64,000 bases of DNA from positions 1 through 64,000 of the forward strand of contig CAZYWZ010000007.1 in the NCBI GenBank assembly GCA_964651705.1, given 5' to 3'. The first letter of the stretch is position 1; each line of letters opens with the position of its first letter. This document shows positions 1-8,276 of this stretch, one piece after another. Below the pieces are notes generated by a model. The model was given only the letters and a program-made list of their open reading frames with translations. It ran no database searches and had not been told where the DNA came from. Origin of the DNA: JADLBR01 sp964651705. Its GTDB lineage: Bacteria; Verrucomicrobiota; Verrucomicrobiia; JADLBR01. The position numbers were made by a program, and so were the translations under genes.

Positions 1-952
1 GGAGCTTGTCGTTGAAGGCCAACGGGCGCCACTGGCCCCAGATGTCCCACACGAACACGCCGGTGTTCTCCACGGTCTCCGGCCCGTCCCAGTCGTCGAG
101 GCGGCGGGTCTGGCCAATGACTTCCTCACCCTCGAAGGAGTAGATGAAGCTGTTGACCAAGTCCGCGTTGCCGCCGGGGGCGTGCAGCGCGATCTGCGCG
201 GTGATGGCCTTGGCGAAGTCCGCCGGTCCGTCGTCGCCGTCGCCGCCGTCGATATCCTCGTCGAGGAAGTTGCTGTCGCTGTTGTTCCACCCGTTGACCA
301 GGCCGAGCTTGGCGTCAACCATGTCGTTGAACTTGTAGCTCATCAGGAAGCCTGTGTGGGTGAAGGGGATCCCGTAGGTGAACCAGTAGCCGCGGCTCAC
401 GTTGAGGTTCGCCGGGGTCTCGATAACCTCGTAGCCCAGCAGGGTCACGAACTTACCGAACTTGAAGTCCAGCCCGTTGCCCACCGGCACGCGGAACTGC
501 ACGTAGGCCTGCTCCACGAAAAACTCGTCGGAGCCCATGCCCGCGTCGTTCTCGGCGCCGAACTGGCTCAGATACTTGGCGTCCTCGCCGAACATCAGGT
601 CCACGCGGAAGCCCGCCGCCCAGGTGTTCTCCTCGGGAAGGGCCTTCTCCAGCGCCAGCTTGATCTGGTTGACGTTGAAGTCGTTGCTGTCCACGTCGAA
701 CTGGTGGGTCCGGATGGTGCCCGGGGTGCCGTTCCAGCCGCTGTCGGTGCCGCCGCCGTTGGCGTTATACGAGTAGCTGGCATCCACGTAGCCGCTGAGC
801 ACGACGCCCTTCTTGGCGGTCTCGACGTAGATCCCCGCGTCCTCGATCATCTTCTCCAGCTCCTTGACCTGCTTCTCGCTCACGACCTCGCCACCCAGGG
901 CGACGCCGCAGCCGAAAACCAGAGCCAGGAGACCGCTGATCGTCTTTTTCAT
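1..952 (-). CDS. putative OmpL-like beta-barrel porin, 3' end beyond the window
   Basis: The 317 visible codons begin with a classic Sec signal peptide (MKK, hydrophobic stretch, cleavage near residue 20). A charged, probably helical stretch follows (about 22-47), and then alternating aromatic/polar beta-strand-like sequence. The segment KFGKFVTLLGYE (164-175), followed closely by a GIPFTHTG motif, is typical of the putative beta-barrel porin-2 family (PF07642), which forms outer-membrane channels. The ATG at 952 is preceded by AGGAG about 8 nt upstream and by a good promoter. The C-terminal strands are cut off by the window edge. Substrate is unknown. Family call is from recognised motifs, not a search. 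Confidence 0.75.
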   Translation of the reverse strand, partial: MKKTISGLLALVFGCGVALGGEVVSEKQVKELEKMIEDAGIYVETAKKGVVLSGYVDASYSYNANGGGTDSGWNGTPGTIRTHQFDVDSNDFNVNQIKLALEKALPEENTWAAGFRVDLMFGEDAKYLSQFGAENDAGMGSDEFFVEQAYVQFRVPVGNGLDFKFGKFVTLLGYEVIETPANLNVSRGYWFTYGIPFTHTGFLMSYKFNDMVDAKLGLVNGWNNSDSNFLDEDIDGGDGDDGPADFAKAITAQIALHAPGGNADLVNSFIYSFEGEEVIGQTRRLDDWDGPETVENTGVFVWDIWGQWRPLAFNDKL

Positions 953-1048
953 TCTCTATTCTCTCCTTTGACTGTGTTCTCTCTTTTTCCTTGTTTCACG
1001 AGGTGCCCCGCGTGTGACCACGGAGCCTCCCGAGAATCGGTTTTCCTG

Positions 1049-1076
1049 AAGGTATCGCCCGCCACGGGAGCGTCAA
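1049..1076 (-). promoter_or_regulatory. sigma-70-type promoter of the porin gene
   Basis: Read on the minus strand, TTGACG (1071-1076) and TACCTT (1049-1054) are separated by 16 nt. An A/T-rich block (about 1078-1098) lies directly upstream and could act as an UP element. The predicted leader to the ATG at 952 is about 90 nt. Pattern-based only. Confidence 0.5.
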
Positions 1077-1143
1077 CGAATTTGTTGAAATTTTTTTGAA
1101 CCGCGGTGGAGCTGCCGGGTATTAACGCGCAACGCGCTCGCAA

Positions 1144-1848
1144 TCAACAGGTAACGAATTTTTGGAGGTCTGCGGGCCACGGGGATTGGGCATGGAGGAT
1201 TCGGTGTAGCCAAGGGAACTGGAGGGAGGCGGCATGGAGGGCGTGTCTTGGGGAGCGGAGGCGGCGTTCGATTTCCGGGGTCCAGCCGGATTGGATGAAC
1301 TGGAGGTAGAGGGATTCATCGGGGCCGTAGAGTTTATCGCCGACGACGGGGAAGCCGAGGTGGGCGAGGTGGGCGCGGATCTGGTGGAGGCGTCCGGAGT
1401 GGAGGGTGAGGCGCAGGAGGGTGTGGCCCCGGAGGCGGCGCTCGACGCGGAATTCGGTCACGGCGCGGTAGGCGCCGGGGACGATGGCCTGTTTCAGATG
1501 GATGCGGGTGGGGGCGTGGTCGCCGAGGCGGTCGAGGGGCGCGGCGATGGTGCCGTGGTCATCGCGCATCTCGCCCCAGACGAGGGCGAGGTAGGTTTTC
1601 TGGATCTCGCCGCGGCGCATGAGGCGGGCGAGCGCGGCGGCGGCGGCGGGGTGGCGCGCGACGAGGACGAGGCCGCTGGTCTCGCGGTCGAGGCGATTGA
1701 CGAGGGAGAGGGGCTCGGAAGGGAAGGCGTCGCGGAGGTCGTCGAGGAGGGTGCGGGGCCCGCCGGGTTTTGTGGGGTGGACCAATTGCCCGGCCGGCTT
1801 ATCGGCCACCAGGAGGTCGTCGTGCATCAGGGCGATGGCGGGGGGCAT
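1144..1848 (-). CDS. RluA-family RNA pseudouridine synthase
   Basis: A 234-residue enzyme expected to isomerise uridine to pseudouridine in rRNA or tRNA. The catalytic motif NRLDRETSGL (51-60) puts the conserved Asp at 54. The C-terminal GRLHQIRAHLAHLGFPVVGD block is the second family signature. There is no N-terminal S4 domain, so it is a short RluA/TruC-like form. The ATG at 1848 was chosen because residue 1 starts the conserved N-terminal strand; the longer open frame upstream is antisense to the neighbouring glycosyltransferase gene. It is divergent from that gene across a 123-bp gap. The RNA target cannot be told from sequence. Confidence 0.88.
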   Translation of the reverse strand: MPPAIALMHDDLLVADKPAGQLVHPTKPGGPRTLLDDLRDAFPSEPLSLVNRLDRETSGLVLVARHPAAAAALARLMRRGEIQKTYLALVWGEMRDDHGTIAAPLDRLGDHAPTRIHLKQAIVPGAYRAVTEFRVERRLRGHTLLRLTLHSGRLHQIRAHLAHLGFPVVGDKLYGPDESLYLQFIQSGWTPEIERRLRSPRHALHAASLQFPWLHRILHAQSPWPADLQKFVTC

Positions 1849-1891
1849 CGGGTGTCGATGGTGGGGCAAAGGCGGCGGCGGGGCAATCCGG

Positions 1892-1919
1892 CCGAAGGGC
1901 GAAGGCCCTTCGCTACGGG
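1892..1919. repeat. palindromic repeat family A, single copy
   Basis: Contains CGAAGGGCGAAGGCCCTTCG followed by CTAC, a REP-like palindrome found again at 5574-5637 and 10333-10512. It lies in the divergent gap between the pseudouridine synthase and the GT2 gene. Confidence 0.8.
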
Positions 1920-1971
1920 ACTTCGGATTCGTCTGGTGAGATCGCCCGGGGCTGGCGTAGGATTTCCATCC

Positions 1972-2955
1972 ATGTCCAAGCTGGTGATCCAGATCCCGTG
2001 CCTGAACGAGGAGGAGTCGCTGCCGGTGACCTTGGCGGATCTGCCGCGCGCGGTGCCGGGGTTCGACGAGGTGACGGTGGTGGTGATCGACGACGGCTCG
2101 ACGGACCGGACGGTCGAGGTGGCGCGGCGCCACGGGGTGGAGCACGTCGTGTCGCTGGGGAAGCGCTGCGGGCTGGCGCGGGCATTCACCGCGGGCCTGG
2201 CCAAGGGCCTGAGCCTCGGGGCGGACGTGATCGTCAACACCGACGCGGACAACCAGTACTGCGGCGCCGACATCGCCAAACTCGTCGAGCCGATCCGGCG
2301 CGGGGAGGCCGACCTCGTGGTCGGGGCCCGGCCGATCGCGGAGATCTCCCATTTCTCGCCATTGAAGAAGCTGCTGCAATTCGTGGGCAGCGCGGTGCTG
2401 CGGCACGTGTCGCAGACGAGCGTGGCCGACGCGCCGAGCGGGTTCCGGGCGTACTCGCGCGAGGCGGCGCTGCGGGTGAACGTCTTCTCGCAATTCACCT
2501 ACACGATGGAGACCCTGATCCAGGCGGGGCGACAGGGCCTGCGGGTGGCGAGCGTGCCGATCCGGGTGAACGGGAAACTCCGGGAGTCCCGGCTGTTCAA
2601 GGGGATGGCCAGCTACGTGCGCCGCTCCGTCGCGACGATGGTCCGCATCTACGTCCTCTACGCCCCCCTGCAGTTCTTCCTGCTGCTCGGGACCCCGCTC
2701 TTCCTGGTCGGCGCGGCCCTCATGGTGCGGTGGCTCTATTATTACCTGTACGTCAACCCCCACATCCAAAAGATCCCCTCGCTCATCTTGGCCAGCGTGC
2801 TGATCCTCATCGGCGTGCAGCTGCTGGCGCTCGGGGTGATCGCGGACCTCGTCTCGCGCAACCGGGCCCTGCTGGAGGAATTGCTCTACCGGGAACGCAA
2901 GCGCGATCCCGGCGCCGGGCTCGCGGCGGCGCGTCCCGAGGGCGGGGCATCGTAG
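1972..2955 (+). CDS. GT2 glycosyltransferase with two C-terminal membrane segments (DPM1-like)
   Basis: 327 residues. The GT-A fold shows IPCLNEEE at 8-15, the nucleotide-binding VIDDGSTD (39-46) and the metal-binding DAD at 91-93. Two hydrophobic segments follow (roughly 230-255 and 275-300), then a basic tail. This is the architecture of polyprenyl-phosphate sugar transferases that use a nucleotide sugar at the cytoplasmic face. The ATG at 1972 begins the Rossmann-like strand; the open frame upstream is antisense to the pseudouridine synthase and has no GT features. Downstream lie 346 bp of repeats. Sugar and acceptor are unknown. Confidence 0.88.
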   Translation: MSKLVIQIPCLNEEESLPVTLADLPRAVPGFDEVTVVVIDDGSTDRTVEVARRHGVEHVVSLGKRCGLARAFTAGLAKGLSLGADVIVNTDADNQYCGADIAKLVEPIRRGEADLVVGARPIAEISHFSPLKKLLQFVGSAVLRHVSQTSVADAPSGFRAYSREAALRVNVFSQFTYTMETLIQAGRQGLRVASVPIRVNGKLRESRLFKGMASYVRRSVATMVRIYVLYAPLQFFLLLGTPLFLVGAALMVRWLYYYLYVNPHIQKIPSLILASVLILIGVQLLALGVIADLVSRNRALLEELLYRERKRDPGAGLAAARPEGGAS

Positions 2956-3017
2956 CGCAGCCGCTTCGGTACGATTCTGCGCTCCGGTGGTCCCGCCCAT
3001 CGGACGCCGCGAGACCT

Positions 3018-3199
3018 GAAACTTCAAACCGCGGATAACGGGATGTCTTCAGACAATCGTTTGCAATTCAGACACCCGCGAACGTATTGGTAGCCGCCGA
3101 CGTGAGGAGGCGGATTCGCGCCACTTGGCACCACCGCCTCCTCACGTCGGCGGCTACGATGCACGCGAAGTTTCCCCCACCGAATGATGCGGCGCGTCC
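3018..3199. repeat. composite intergenic repeat with a 23-bp perfect inverted repeat (core D)
   Basis: Bounded on the left by GAAACTTCAAACCGCGG (3018-) and on the right by GAAGTTTC (3167-3174) plus CGAATGATGCGGCGCGTCC. The core is a perfect 23-bp inverted repeat, arms 3091-3113 and 3134-3156, with a 20-nt loop. The same outer boundaries enclose a different hairpin at 7013-7238 and 54028-54254. A degenerate copy of this core lies at 5645-5735. With the hairpin at 3255-3282 it accounts for most of the gap 2956-3301; no gene is seen there. Confidence 0.8.
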
Positions 3200-3254
3200 C
3201 CGCGCCGGGGGCGGGGCCGACCCGGATCTTCGGGCCGAACCCGGGGGTCCCGAC

Positions 3255-3282
3255 CCCGCCGGGCTTGGCAAAGCCCGGCGGG
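3255..3282. repeat. 12-bp hairpin upstream of the aminotransferase gene
   Basis: The arms CCCGCCGGGCTT and AAGCCCGGCGGG form a perfect 12-bp stem around GGCA, ending 19 nt before the aminotransferase ATG. There is no U-tract, so it is not a clear intrinsic terminator. It may be a REP-like element or an mRNA leader structure. Confidence 0.6.
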
Positions 3283-3301
3283 TTGCTAGTGTTTCGACCC
3301 C

Positions 3302-4723
3302 ATGCCGACAGACATCAAGGCGCTGGTGGCCTCCCGCCTCGGGGAGAACTACGACCTGCACGACCGATACCTGAACCGCACGCTGGTCAAGGTGCAGCGG
3401 ACCATCGGGTTCGACAAGGTCTACGCGCGGGCCAAGGGCGCCTACCTCTACGACAAGGAGGGGCAGGACTATCTCGATTTCCTGTCTGGCTTCGGCGTCT
3501 TCAACATCGGGCGAAATCACCCGGCGGTGCGCCGGGCAATCCAGGACGTCCTGGACCTGGACCTGCCCAACATGGTGCAGATGGACTGCGCCTTCCTGGC
3601 GGGGGTGCTGGCGGAGAGGCTGGTGGCGCGCATGGCGGCGCAGGGGGCGGCGCATCTCGATGCGGTGTTCCTCTGCAACAGCGGGACCGAGGCCGTCGAG
3701 GGCGCGCTGAAGTTCGCCCGGGCGGCGACGGGGCGCCGGCGCATCGTGGCGCTGGAGAACTCGTACCACGGGCTGTCCTACGGCTCGCTTTCGGTGACGG
3801 GAAATCCCTTCTTCCACGAGGGGTTCGGGCCGTTTTTGCCGGGCGTGTCCCACGTGCCGATGGGGGACCTCGCGGCGCTGGGGCGCGAGCTCGCCGAGGG
3901 CGACGTGGCGGCGTTCCTGATCGAGCCGGTGCAGGGCAAGGGCGTCAAGTTCCCGAAGGACGATTATTTCAATCGCGCGCAGGAGATGTGCCGGCGGCAC
4001 GGGGCGCTGCTGGTTTGCGACGAGGTGCAGACGGGGCTGGGGCGGACGGGGCGCTGGTTCGGCTTCGAGCACTGGGGGCTGGAGCCCGACATCGTGACCC
4101 TGGCCAAGACCCTGAGCGGCGGCTACGTCCCGTGCGGCGCCATCGTCGCGCGGCGGGCCATCTACCAGTGCGTGTTCCCCCGGCTCGACCGGTGCATCGT
4201 CCACTCCTCGACCTTCGGGCGGAACAATCTCGCGGCCGCCGCGGGCATCGCCGCGCTGGACGTGATCGAGGAGGAGGGGCTCGTCGAGAACGCGGCCCGC
4301 ATGGGCGAGTTGCTCGAGGCGCGCCTGCGCCAGATCGGGCAGCGTCACGAGATCGTCGATGACGTCCGCGTCAAGGGCCTGATGTGCGCCTTCGAGATGG
4401 CCGAGCCCGGCGCCTTCTTCGGGAAGCTCGGCTGGAAGTTCTACCACGCGCTGGACCCCGGCCTCTTCCCGCAGCTGGTCGTCACCCCCCTGTTCCAGAA
4501 GCACCGCATCCTCACGCAGGTGGCCGCGCACCGCGCCGACGTCGTGAAATTCCTGCCGCCGCTGGTCATCGGCGAGACCGAGATCAACCGCTTCTGCCTG
4601 GCCCTCGACGACGTCCTCCACGGGCTCCGCCGCTTCCCGGGGCCCCTGGCCGACGTGGCGATGAATTTCTTGCGCTCGGCGGGCAAGGGCTCGCGGATCA
4701 AGCCGGAGCCGCTGCCCGCGTGA
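3302..4723 (+). CDS. class-III PLP-dependent aminotransferase
   Basis: 473 residues, fold-type I. FLCNSGTEAVEGALKFAR is the cofactor phosphate-binding region. DEVQTGLGRTG holds the conserved Asp240 that contacts the pyridine nitrogen. The Schiff-base lysine is Lys269 in LAKTLSGGY. The family transfers amino groups from omega-amino donors such as ornithine, GABA or acetylornithine. An extra N-terminal region (about 1-45) and a late insertion (KFYHALDPGLFPQL) resemble the longer ornithine-aminotransferase-like subgroup. It overlaps the PAP2 gene by 4 nt (GTGA), so the two are probably translated together. Lipid-type substrates such as amino-hopanoids are possible, but no other hopanoid gene is present to support this. 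Confidence 0.88.
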   Translation: MPTDIKALVASRLGENYDLHDRYLNRTLVKVQRTIGFDKVYARAKGAYLYDKEGQDYLDFLSGFGVFNIGRNHPAVRRAIQDVLDLDLPNMVQMDCAFLAGVLAERLVARMAAQGAAHLDAVFLCNSGTEAVEGALKFARAATGRRRIVALENSYHGLSYGSLSVTGNPFFHEGFGPFLPGVSHVPMGDLAALGRELAEGDVAAFLIEPVQGKGVKFPKDDYFNRAQEMCRRHGALLVCDEVQTGLGRTGRWFGFEHWGLEPDIVTLAKTLSGGYVPCGAIVARRAIYQCVFPRLDRCIVHSSTFGRNNLAAAAGIAALDVIEEEGLVENAARMGELLEARLRQIGQRHEIVDDVRVKGLMCAFEMAEPGAFFGKLGWKFYHALDPGLFPQLVVTPLFQKHRILTQVAAHRADVVKFLPPLVIGETEINRFCLALDDVLHGLRRFPGPLADVAMNFLRSAGKGSRIKPEPLPA

Positions 4724-5418
4724 CCGCGATCCGCGAGGCCGCCTCGATGCTCGCCGGGGCCGGGCGCGCGCTCCGCGCGAGGGCGTTGCCCTTTGCCGCG
4801 CTGGCCGCCGCGGGGCTGCTCGCCGCGATGTCGCTGTTGCCCTTCGACGCGCGGCTGCTGCACCTCATCACCGACAACGACACCCGGGCGGCGCGCGACA
4901 TCGCCCGCGCCATCAGCTTCTGGGGCGATTTCTTGACCGGCTCGCTGCTGCTCGCGGCGGGCCTGTGGCTGATCGGCGGCATCGCCCGGGCCCTGCGGCG
5001 ATCTGGCAGGGGCGGCGGCGCGCCGGTGGCCCGACGGTCCCCCTGGCGCGCCGCCGCGCTGGCGACCTTGCTGGCCTCGGCGACGGCGGGCATCGCGGCC
5101 AATTGCCTGCGCCTGACCCTGGGCCGCCCGCGCCCGCGCGCCGAACTCCCCGACGGGCTATACGGCCCGAGGATCGACCACCGCTACCACGCCTTCCCCT
5201 CCGGGCACAGCGCCACCGCCATGGGCTCGGCCGCCGCACTCGCCGTCGCGCTGCCGCCCGCCGCCGCCCCCGCCGTGGGCGCGGCGCTCGCCGTGGGATG
5301 GTCCCGCCTCTACCTCAAACAGCACCATCCCGCCGACGTCGTCGCCGGCTTCACCTTTGGCGCCGTCGCGGGCATCGCCTTCGGGTTGGCCGCCAGGGCC
5401 AAGAACCGCGATGGCTGA
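4720..5418 (+). CDS. PAP2-superfamily membrane phosphatase
   Basis: 232 residues from a GTG whose last bases form the stop codon of the aminotransferase gene. An alternative ATG lies at 4747. Several hydrophobic segments surround the three phosphatidate-phosphatase signatures: GRPRPR, FPSGHSAT and SRLYLKQHHPADVVAG, the last two carrying the catalytic histidines. Such enzymes dephosphorylate lipid phosphates or undecaprenyl diphosphate at the outer face of the inner membrane. Coupling to an aminotransferase hints at lipid or lipid-carrier modification. The TGA stop is part of the repeat that follows. Confidence 0.85.
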   Translation: MTAIREAASMLAGAGRALRARALPFAALAAAGLLAAMSLLPFDARLLHLITDNDTRAARDIARAISFWGDFLTGSLLLAAGLWLIGGIARALRRSGRGGGAPVARRSPWRAAALATLLASATAGIAANCLRLTLGRPRPRAELPDGLYGPRIDHRYHAFPSGHSATAMGSAAALAVALPPAAAPAVGAALAVGWSRLYLKQHHPADVVAGFTFGAVAGIAFGLAARAKNRDG

Positions 5419-5556
5419 CTCGAAAATTGGGTCGCGATGAACGCTGGGCCTTGGCGCGCGCGGACGGTCGACTCGGCAGCGTGCGCCAAGGCGCAGCCTA
5501 CCATTTTCACCCCCGGTGGTGCCCCGCGCGCGGGGCATGGAATCTAGCTCGAAAGT
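5417..5556. repeat. composite intergenic repeat, flank type C with core 1
   Basis: The left flank GACTCGAAAATTGGG begins inside the PAP2 stop codon. The right flank holds GGTGGTGCCCCGCG, CGGGGCATGGAATC and TAGCTCGAAAG. Between them is an inverted-repeat core built on CCTTGGCGC and GCGTGCGCCAAGGC. A copy with the same core is at 13210-13345; a copy with the same flanks but a different core is at 40413-40571. The gap 5419-5823 is filled by this and the next two repeats, and no gene is seen in it. Confidence 0.8.
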
Positions 5557-5573
5557 ACGGCGCAACTCTCTAG

Positions 5574-5637
5574 CAGCGAAGGGCCTTCGCTACGGGTGAG
5601 AGCGCCGGCGGTAGCGAAGGGCCTTCGCCCTTCGGCG
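5574..5637. repeat. palindromic repeat family A, two opposed copies
   Basis: Two copies of the GCGAAGGGCCTTCGC palindrome: AGCAGCGAAGGGCCTTCGCT at 5574-5594 and GTAGCGAAGGGCCTTCGCCC at 5611-5637. Same family as 1892-1919 and 10333-10512. Confidence 0.75.
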
Positions 5638-5644
5638 GAGGCCC

Positions 5645-5735
5645 AGCGGATTCGAGCCACTTGGTACCACCGCCTCCTCACCTCGGCGCAACGCATAAGA
5701 CGTTTCACCACGAAGAATCCGGCGCGTGGACGCAC
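5645..5735. repeat. degenerate half of the core-D composite repeat
   Basis: CGGATTCGAGCCACTTGG plus ACCACCGCCTCCTCAC matches the loop and right arm of the hairpin at 3091-3156, but the left arm is gone. A decayed right boundary (GACGTTTCACC, then GAATCCGGCGCG) follows. It looks like a partly deleted copy joined to a family-A repeat. Confidence 0.6.
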
Positions 5736-5823
5736 TGGATCATCCCCGCCCCCGCGCCGGGCACCGGATCCGAGACGCAGCGTTGAAATTCCTCCCACCC
5801 GCGCTTATAGAACCCCTCCCCCT

Positions 5824-7014
5824 ATGAGCCACCTGAAACGCATCGACGGCGCTTTCGCCGGCGTCCCCCTCTCCAACGAGGAGATCGGCCGCTACAGCCG
5901 ACACCTGATCATGCCCGAGGTCACCATCGACGGCCAGCGCAAGCTCAAGGCGGCCCGCGTCCTGTGCGTCGGCACCGGCGGCCTCGGTTCCCCGCTGCTC
6001 ACCTACCTCGCCGCCGCCGGGATCGGGAAGCTCGGCATCGTCGACTTCGACATCGTCGACCACTCCAACCTCCAGCGCCAGATCATCCACTGCACCACGC
6101 GCGTCGGCCAACCCAAGGTCGTCTCCGCCCAGGGCCGCATCCACGACATCAACCCCAATGTCGATGTCGAGATCTTCGAGGTCGCCCTGCGCTCCGATAA
6201 CGCCATGGACATCTGCCGCGACTACGACGTCATCGTCGATGGCACCGACAACTTCCCCACCCGCTACCTCGTCAACGACACCTGCGTCCTGCTGGGCAAG
6301 CCCAACGTCTACGGCAGCATCTTCCGCTTCGAGGGCCAGTGCACCGTTTTCTGGGCCGAGAAGGGCCCCTGCTACCGGTGCCTCTTCCCCGACCCCCCGC
6401 CCCCGGGCATGGTCCCGAGCTGCGCCGAGGGCGGCGTCCTCGGCGTCCTGCCCGGGGTCATCGGCGTCATGCAGGCCATCGAGACCATCAAATTGATCCT
6501 CGGCCTCGGCGACCCCCTCATCGGCAGGCTCGTCGCCTTCGACGCCCTGCGCATGCGCTTCCGCGAACTGAAACTCCGCAAGGATCCCGCCTGCCCGATC
6601 TGCGGCGAGAACCGCACCATCCACGAGCTGATCGATTACGAGCAGTTCTGCGGCGTCCCCGCCCTCGAGGGTGCCTCCACCCACGAGGAAACCCCAGTGC
6701 CCGAGATGTCGGTCGAGGAACTCGACCGGCGCCTCAAGGCCAAGGAAGACCTGATCCTCATCGACGTCCGCGAACCCCACGAATTCCAGATCTGCCAGAT
6801 CCCCGGCGCCCGCCTCATCCCCCTCGGACAGTTGCCCGCCCGCCTCCACGAGTTCGACTCCACCCGGGAGATCGCCATCCACTGCAAGACCGGCGTCCGC
6901 AGCGCCCAGGCCGTCCGCGCCTTCCAGGGCGCCGGCTTCCGCCGCGTCAAAAACGTCCGCGGCGGCATCCACGCCTGGTCCAAACAGATCGACCCCTCGG
7001 TCCCGCGATACTGA
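5824..7014 (+). CDS. moeB: MoeB/ThiF-type adenylyltransferase with C-terminal rhodanese domain
   Basis: 396 residues. It activates the C-terminal glycine of a small sulfur carrier (MoaD, ThiS or CysO type) by adenylation and can transfer sulfur through the rhodanese domain. Visible are the ATP-binding loop GTGGLGS (from residue 50), zinc pairs CYRC (183-186) and CPIC (257-260), and the conserved Cys200 in VPSCAEGG. The rhodanese domain (about 297-390) has Cys354 in HCKTGVRS. This is the common bacterial MoeZ/MoeBR architecture. No molybdopterin or thiamin gene is adjacent, so the pathway is not fixed. The stop codon is the first part of a TGAAACTTC repeat boundary. Confidence 0.9.
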   Translation: MSHLKRIDGAFAGVPLSNEEIGRYSRHLIMPEVTIDGQRKLKAARVLCVGTGGLGSPLLTYLAAAGIGKLGIVDFDIVDHSNLQRQIIHCTTRVGQPKVVSAQGRIHDINPNVDVEIFEVALRSDNAMDICRDYDVIVDGTDNFPTRYLVNDTCVLLGKPNVYGSIFRFEGQCTVFWAEKGPCYRCLFPDPPPPGMVPSCAEGGVLGVLPGVIGVMQAIETIKLILGLGDPLIGRLVAFDALRMRFRELKLRKDPACPICGENRTIHELIDYEQFCGVPALEGASTHEETPVPEMSVEELDRRLKAKEDLILIDVREPHEFQICQIPGARLIPLGQLPARLHEFDSTREIAIHCKTGVRSAQAVRAFQGAGFRRVKNVRGGIHAWSKQIDPSVPRY

Positions 7015-7238
7015 AACTTCAAACCGCGGATAGCGGATGCCGCAGATAATTGTCTATGCTCTTTTGGACTGCGGCGTGGCAGCGCCGCTTTGGATGAGCG
7101 CGGCGGGCCCTGTCGGAGAGTCTGGCGGCAGGGAAACACCGGGCCGTTTGGGACAATCCAAAGCGGCGCTGCCACGCCGCAGTCCACATCGGCCCTCCAA
7201 TGGATCGAAACTTCCCACCGGAATGACGCGGCGCGTCC
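7013..7238. repeat. composite intergenic repeat with a 31-bp perfect inverted repeat (core B)
   Basis: The outer boundaries are GAAACTTCAAACCGCGG (7013-, overlapping the moeB stop) and GAAACTTCCCACCG plus GAATGACGCGGCGCGTCC (7207-7238), as at 3018-3199. The core has perfect 31-bp arms at 7065-7095 and 7156-7186, starting TGGACTGCGGCGTGGCAG, around a 60-nt loop. Related cores are at 17925-18053 and 54061-54205. It could act as a bidirectional terminator. The rest of the gap to 7329 is the promoter region of the GntR gene. Confidence 0.85.
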
Positions 7239-7270
7239 TGGAAAACACCCGACCCCACCCGAATTTTCTT

Positions 7271-7282
7271 ATTGTATACACT
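7271..7282. promoter_or_regulatory. probable operator/promoter of the FCD-type GntR gene
   Basis: ATTGTATACACT contains the perfect palindrome TGTATACA (7273-7280), the half-site type used by FadR/VanR-class GntR regulators. TTGTAT at 7272 and TAGACT about 18 nt downstream could be the -35 and -10 boxes, so the palindrome would overlap the promoter. It lies about 50 nt before the regulator ATG, which fits autoregulation. Confidence 0.5.
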
Positions 7283-7329
7283 GAATTCACTGTCCTAGAC
7301 TGGCCGCGTGCGCTACGCTAACGCCCACG

Positions 7330-8088
7330 ATGCAACGTTTGACGCTGCGGCAGGAGGCCTATGGGCGGATCCGGGAGCGCATCCTTTCGGGGGAATTGGC
7401 GGCGGGGATGCCGTTATCGGAGGTGGAGTTGGGGCGGCAGTTGGGGATGAGCCGGACGCCGGTGCGGGAGGCGATCCGGCAGATGGAGATGGAGGGGCTG
7501 GTGGATTCGGCGCCGGGCCTGGGGGCGGTGGTGCGTGTGCCAGAGCGTGGCGAGTTGGAGGAGATGTACGACCTGCGGGAATCGCTGGAGAGCTACGCGT
7601 CGATTCGCGCGGCGGAGCGGATGGGGGCGGGGCATCTGGAGAGGCTGGATCAGATCGGCGCGGAGATGGAGGCGATCGGGCGCACGGTGCCACGGGCGGC
7701 GGGCCGGCATCTTGGCGGGGAGGCGCTGCGGCGTTTCATCGAGTTGGACATGGCGTTCCACCGGGTGGTGTTCGAGGCGGCGGCCAACCGATACCTGACG
7801 CGGATTCTGGACGGCAGCCGGCTGCTGACGCGCCTCTTCACGTCGACCTTCTGGCGTTACGACCGGGCGGCCTTGGACCGGGCATGCAAGTTTCACGCGG
7901 AGTTGGTCCGGTCGCTTCGTCGGCGCGATGCGGAGGCCGCGCGGCGGAGCACGGTCGAGGCCATTCGCCTGAGCCGGCGCAATGCGCTGGCGGCCTGGGA
8001 CCGCGAGCTGGGCAAGAGGCCGATCCGCGCGATCACGGCGCGGCGCGCGGCCGCGGCCCGTCGGCGCGCGCGATCCGCCAGCCCGTGA
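7330..8088 (+). CDS. GntR-family regulator, FCD (FadR/VanR) subfamily
   Basis: 252 residues. An N-terminal winged helix-turn-helix (about 5-70; recognition segment GMSRTPVREAIRQMEMEGLV) is followed by an all-helical FCD domain. IELDMAFHRVVFEAA and CKFHAELVRSL carry the Asp/His residues that usually bind a metal next to a carboxylate effector. The C-terminus is a very basic Arg/Ala tail. Its stop overlaps the GTG of the sulfatase remnant, which in turn overlaps the GH127 start, so it probably controls this catabolic operon and itself. The effector is unknown; FCD regulators often sense sugar acids. Confidence 0.88.
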   Translation: MQRLTLRQEAYGRIRERILSGELAAGMPLSEVELGRQLGMSRTPVREAIRQMEMEGLVDSAPGLGAVVRVPERGELEEMYDLRESLESYASIRAAERMGAGHLERLDQIGAEMEAIGRTVPRAAGRHLGGEALRRFIELDMAFHRVVFEAAANRYLTRILDGSRLLTRLFTSTFWRYDRAALDRACKFHAELVRSLRRRDAEAARRSTVEAIRLSRRNALAAWDRELGKRPIRAITARRAAAARRRARSASP

Positions 8089-8276
8089 CGCTCGCCCTCC
8101 TCCTCTTCCATCTGGCCAGTCTGCCGCCCCCGCCCCATCTCGACGGCAAGCGCTACGCCCACCAGACCGACCCCAACGAAACCGCCAGCATCGCCGACGA
8201 CCCCGCCAACGCCCAACTCCTCCAAGAGCTCACCCGCCTCATCCCAAACCACACCAGACAAGGAACCCAGCCATGA
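8085..8276 (+). pseudogene. sulfatase remnant: leader fused to a C-terminal tail, core deleted
   Basis: A 63-codon frame from a GTG overlapping the regulator stop (GTGA) to a TGA overlapping the GH127 start (ATGA). It starts with a hydrophobic signal-like stretch (TLALLLFHLASL). It then reads DGKRYAHQTDPNETASIADD and ANAQLLQELTRLI, which is the typical end of an arylsulfatase (the 'DPxExxNLA' tail). The whole catalytic domain is missing. I read this as an in-frame deletion product of a sulfatase gene that kept its translational coupling. It may now only relay ribosomes between its neighbours. A real short secreted peptide is the alternative. Confidence 0.55.

Noticed and set aside
1234..1971. 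N-terminal extension of the GT2 gene
   Set aside because: Lies antisense to the pseudouridine synthase; the GT fold begins at 1972.
3302..5418. Hopanoid-modification locus (HpnO-like aminotransferase)
   Set aside because: No squalene-hopene cyclase or other hpn gene nearby; the aminotransferase motifs are generic for class III.
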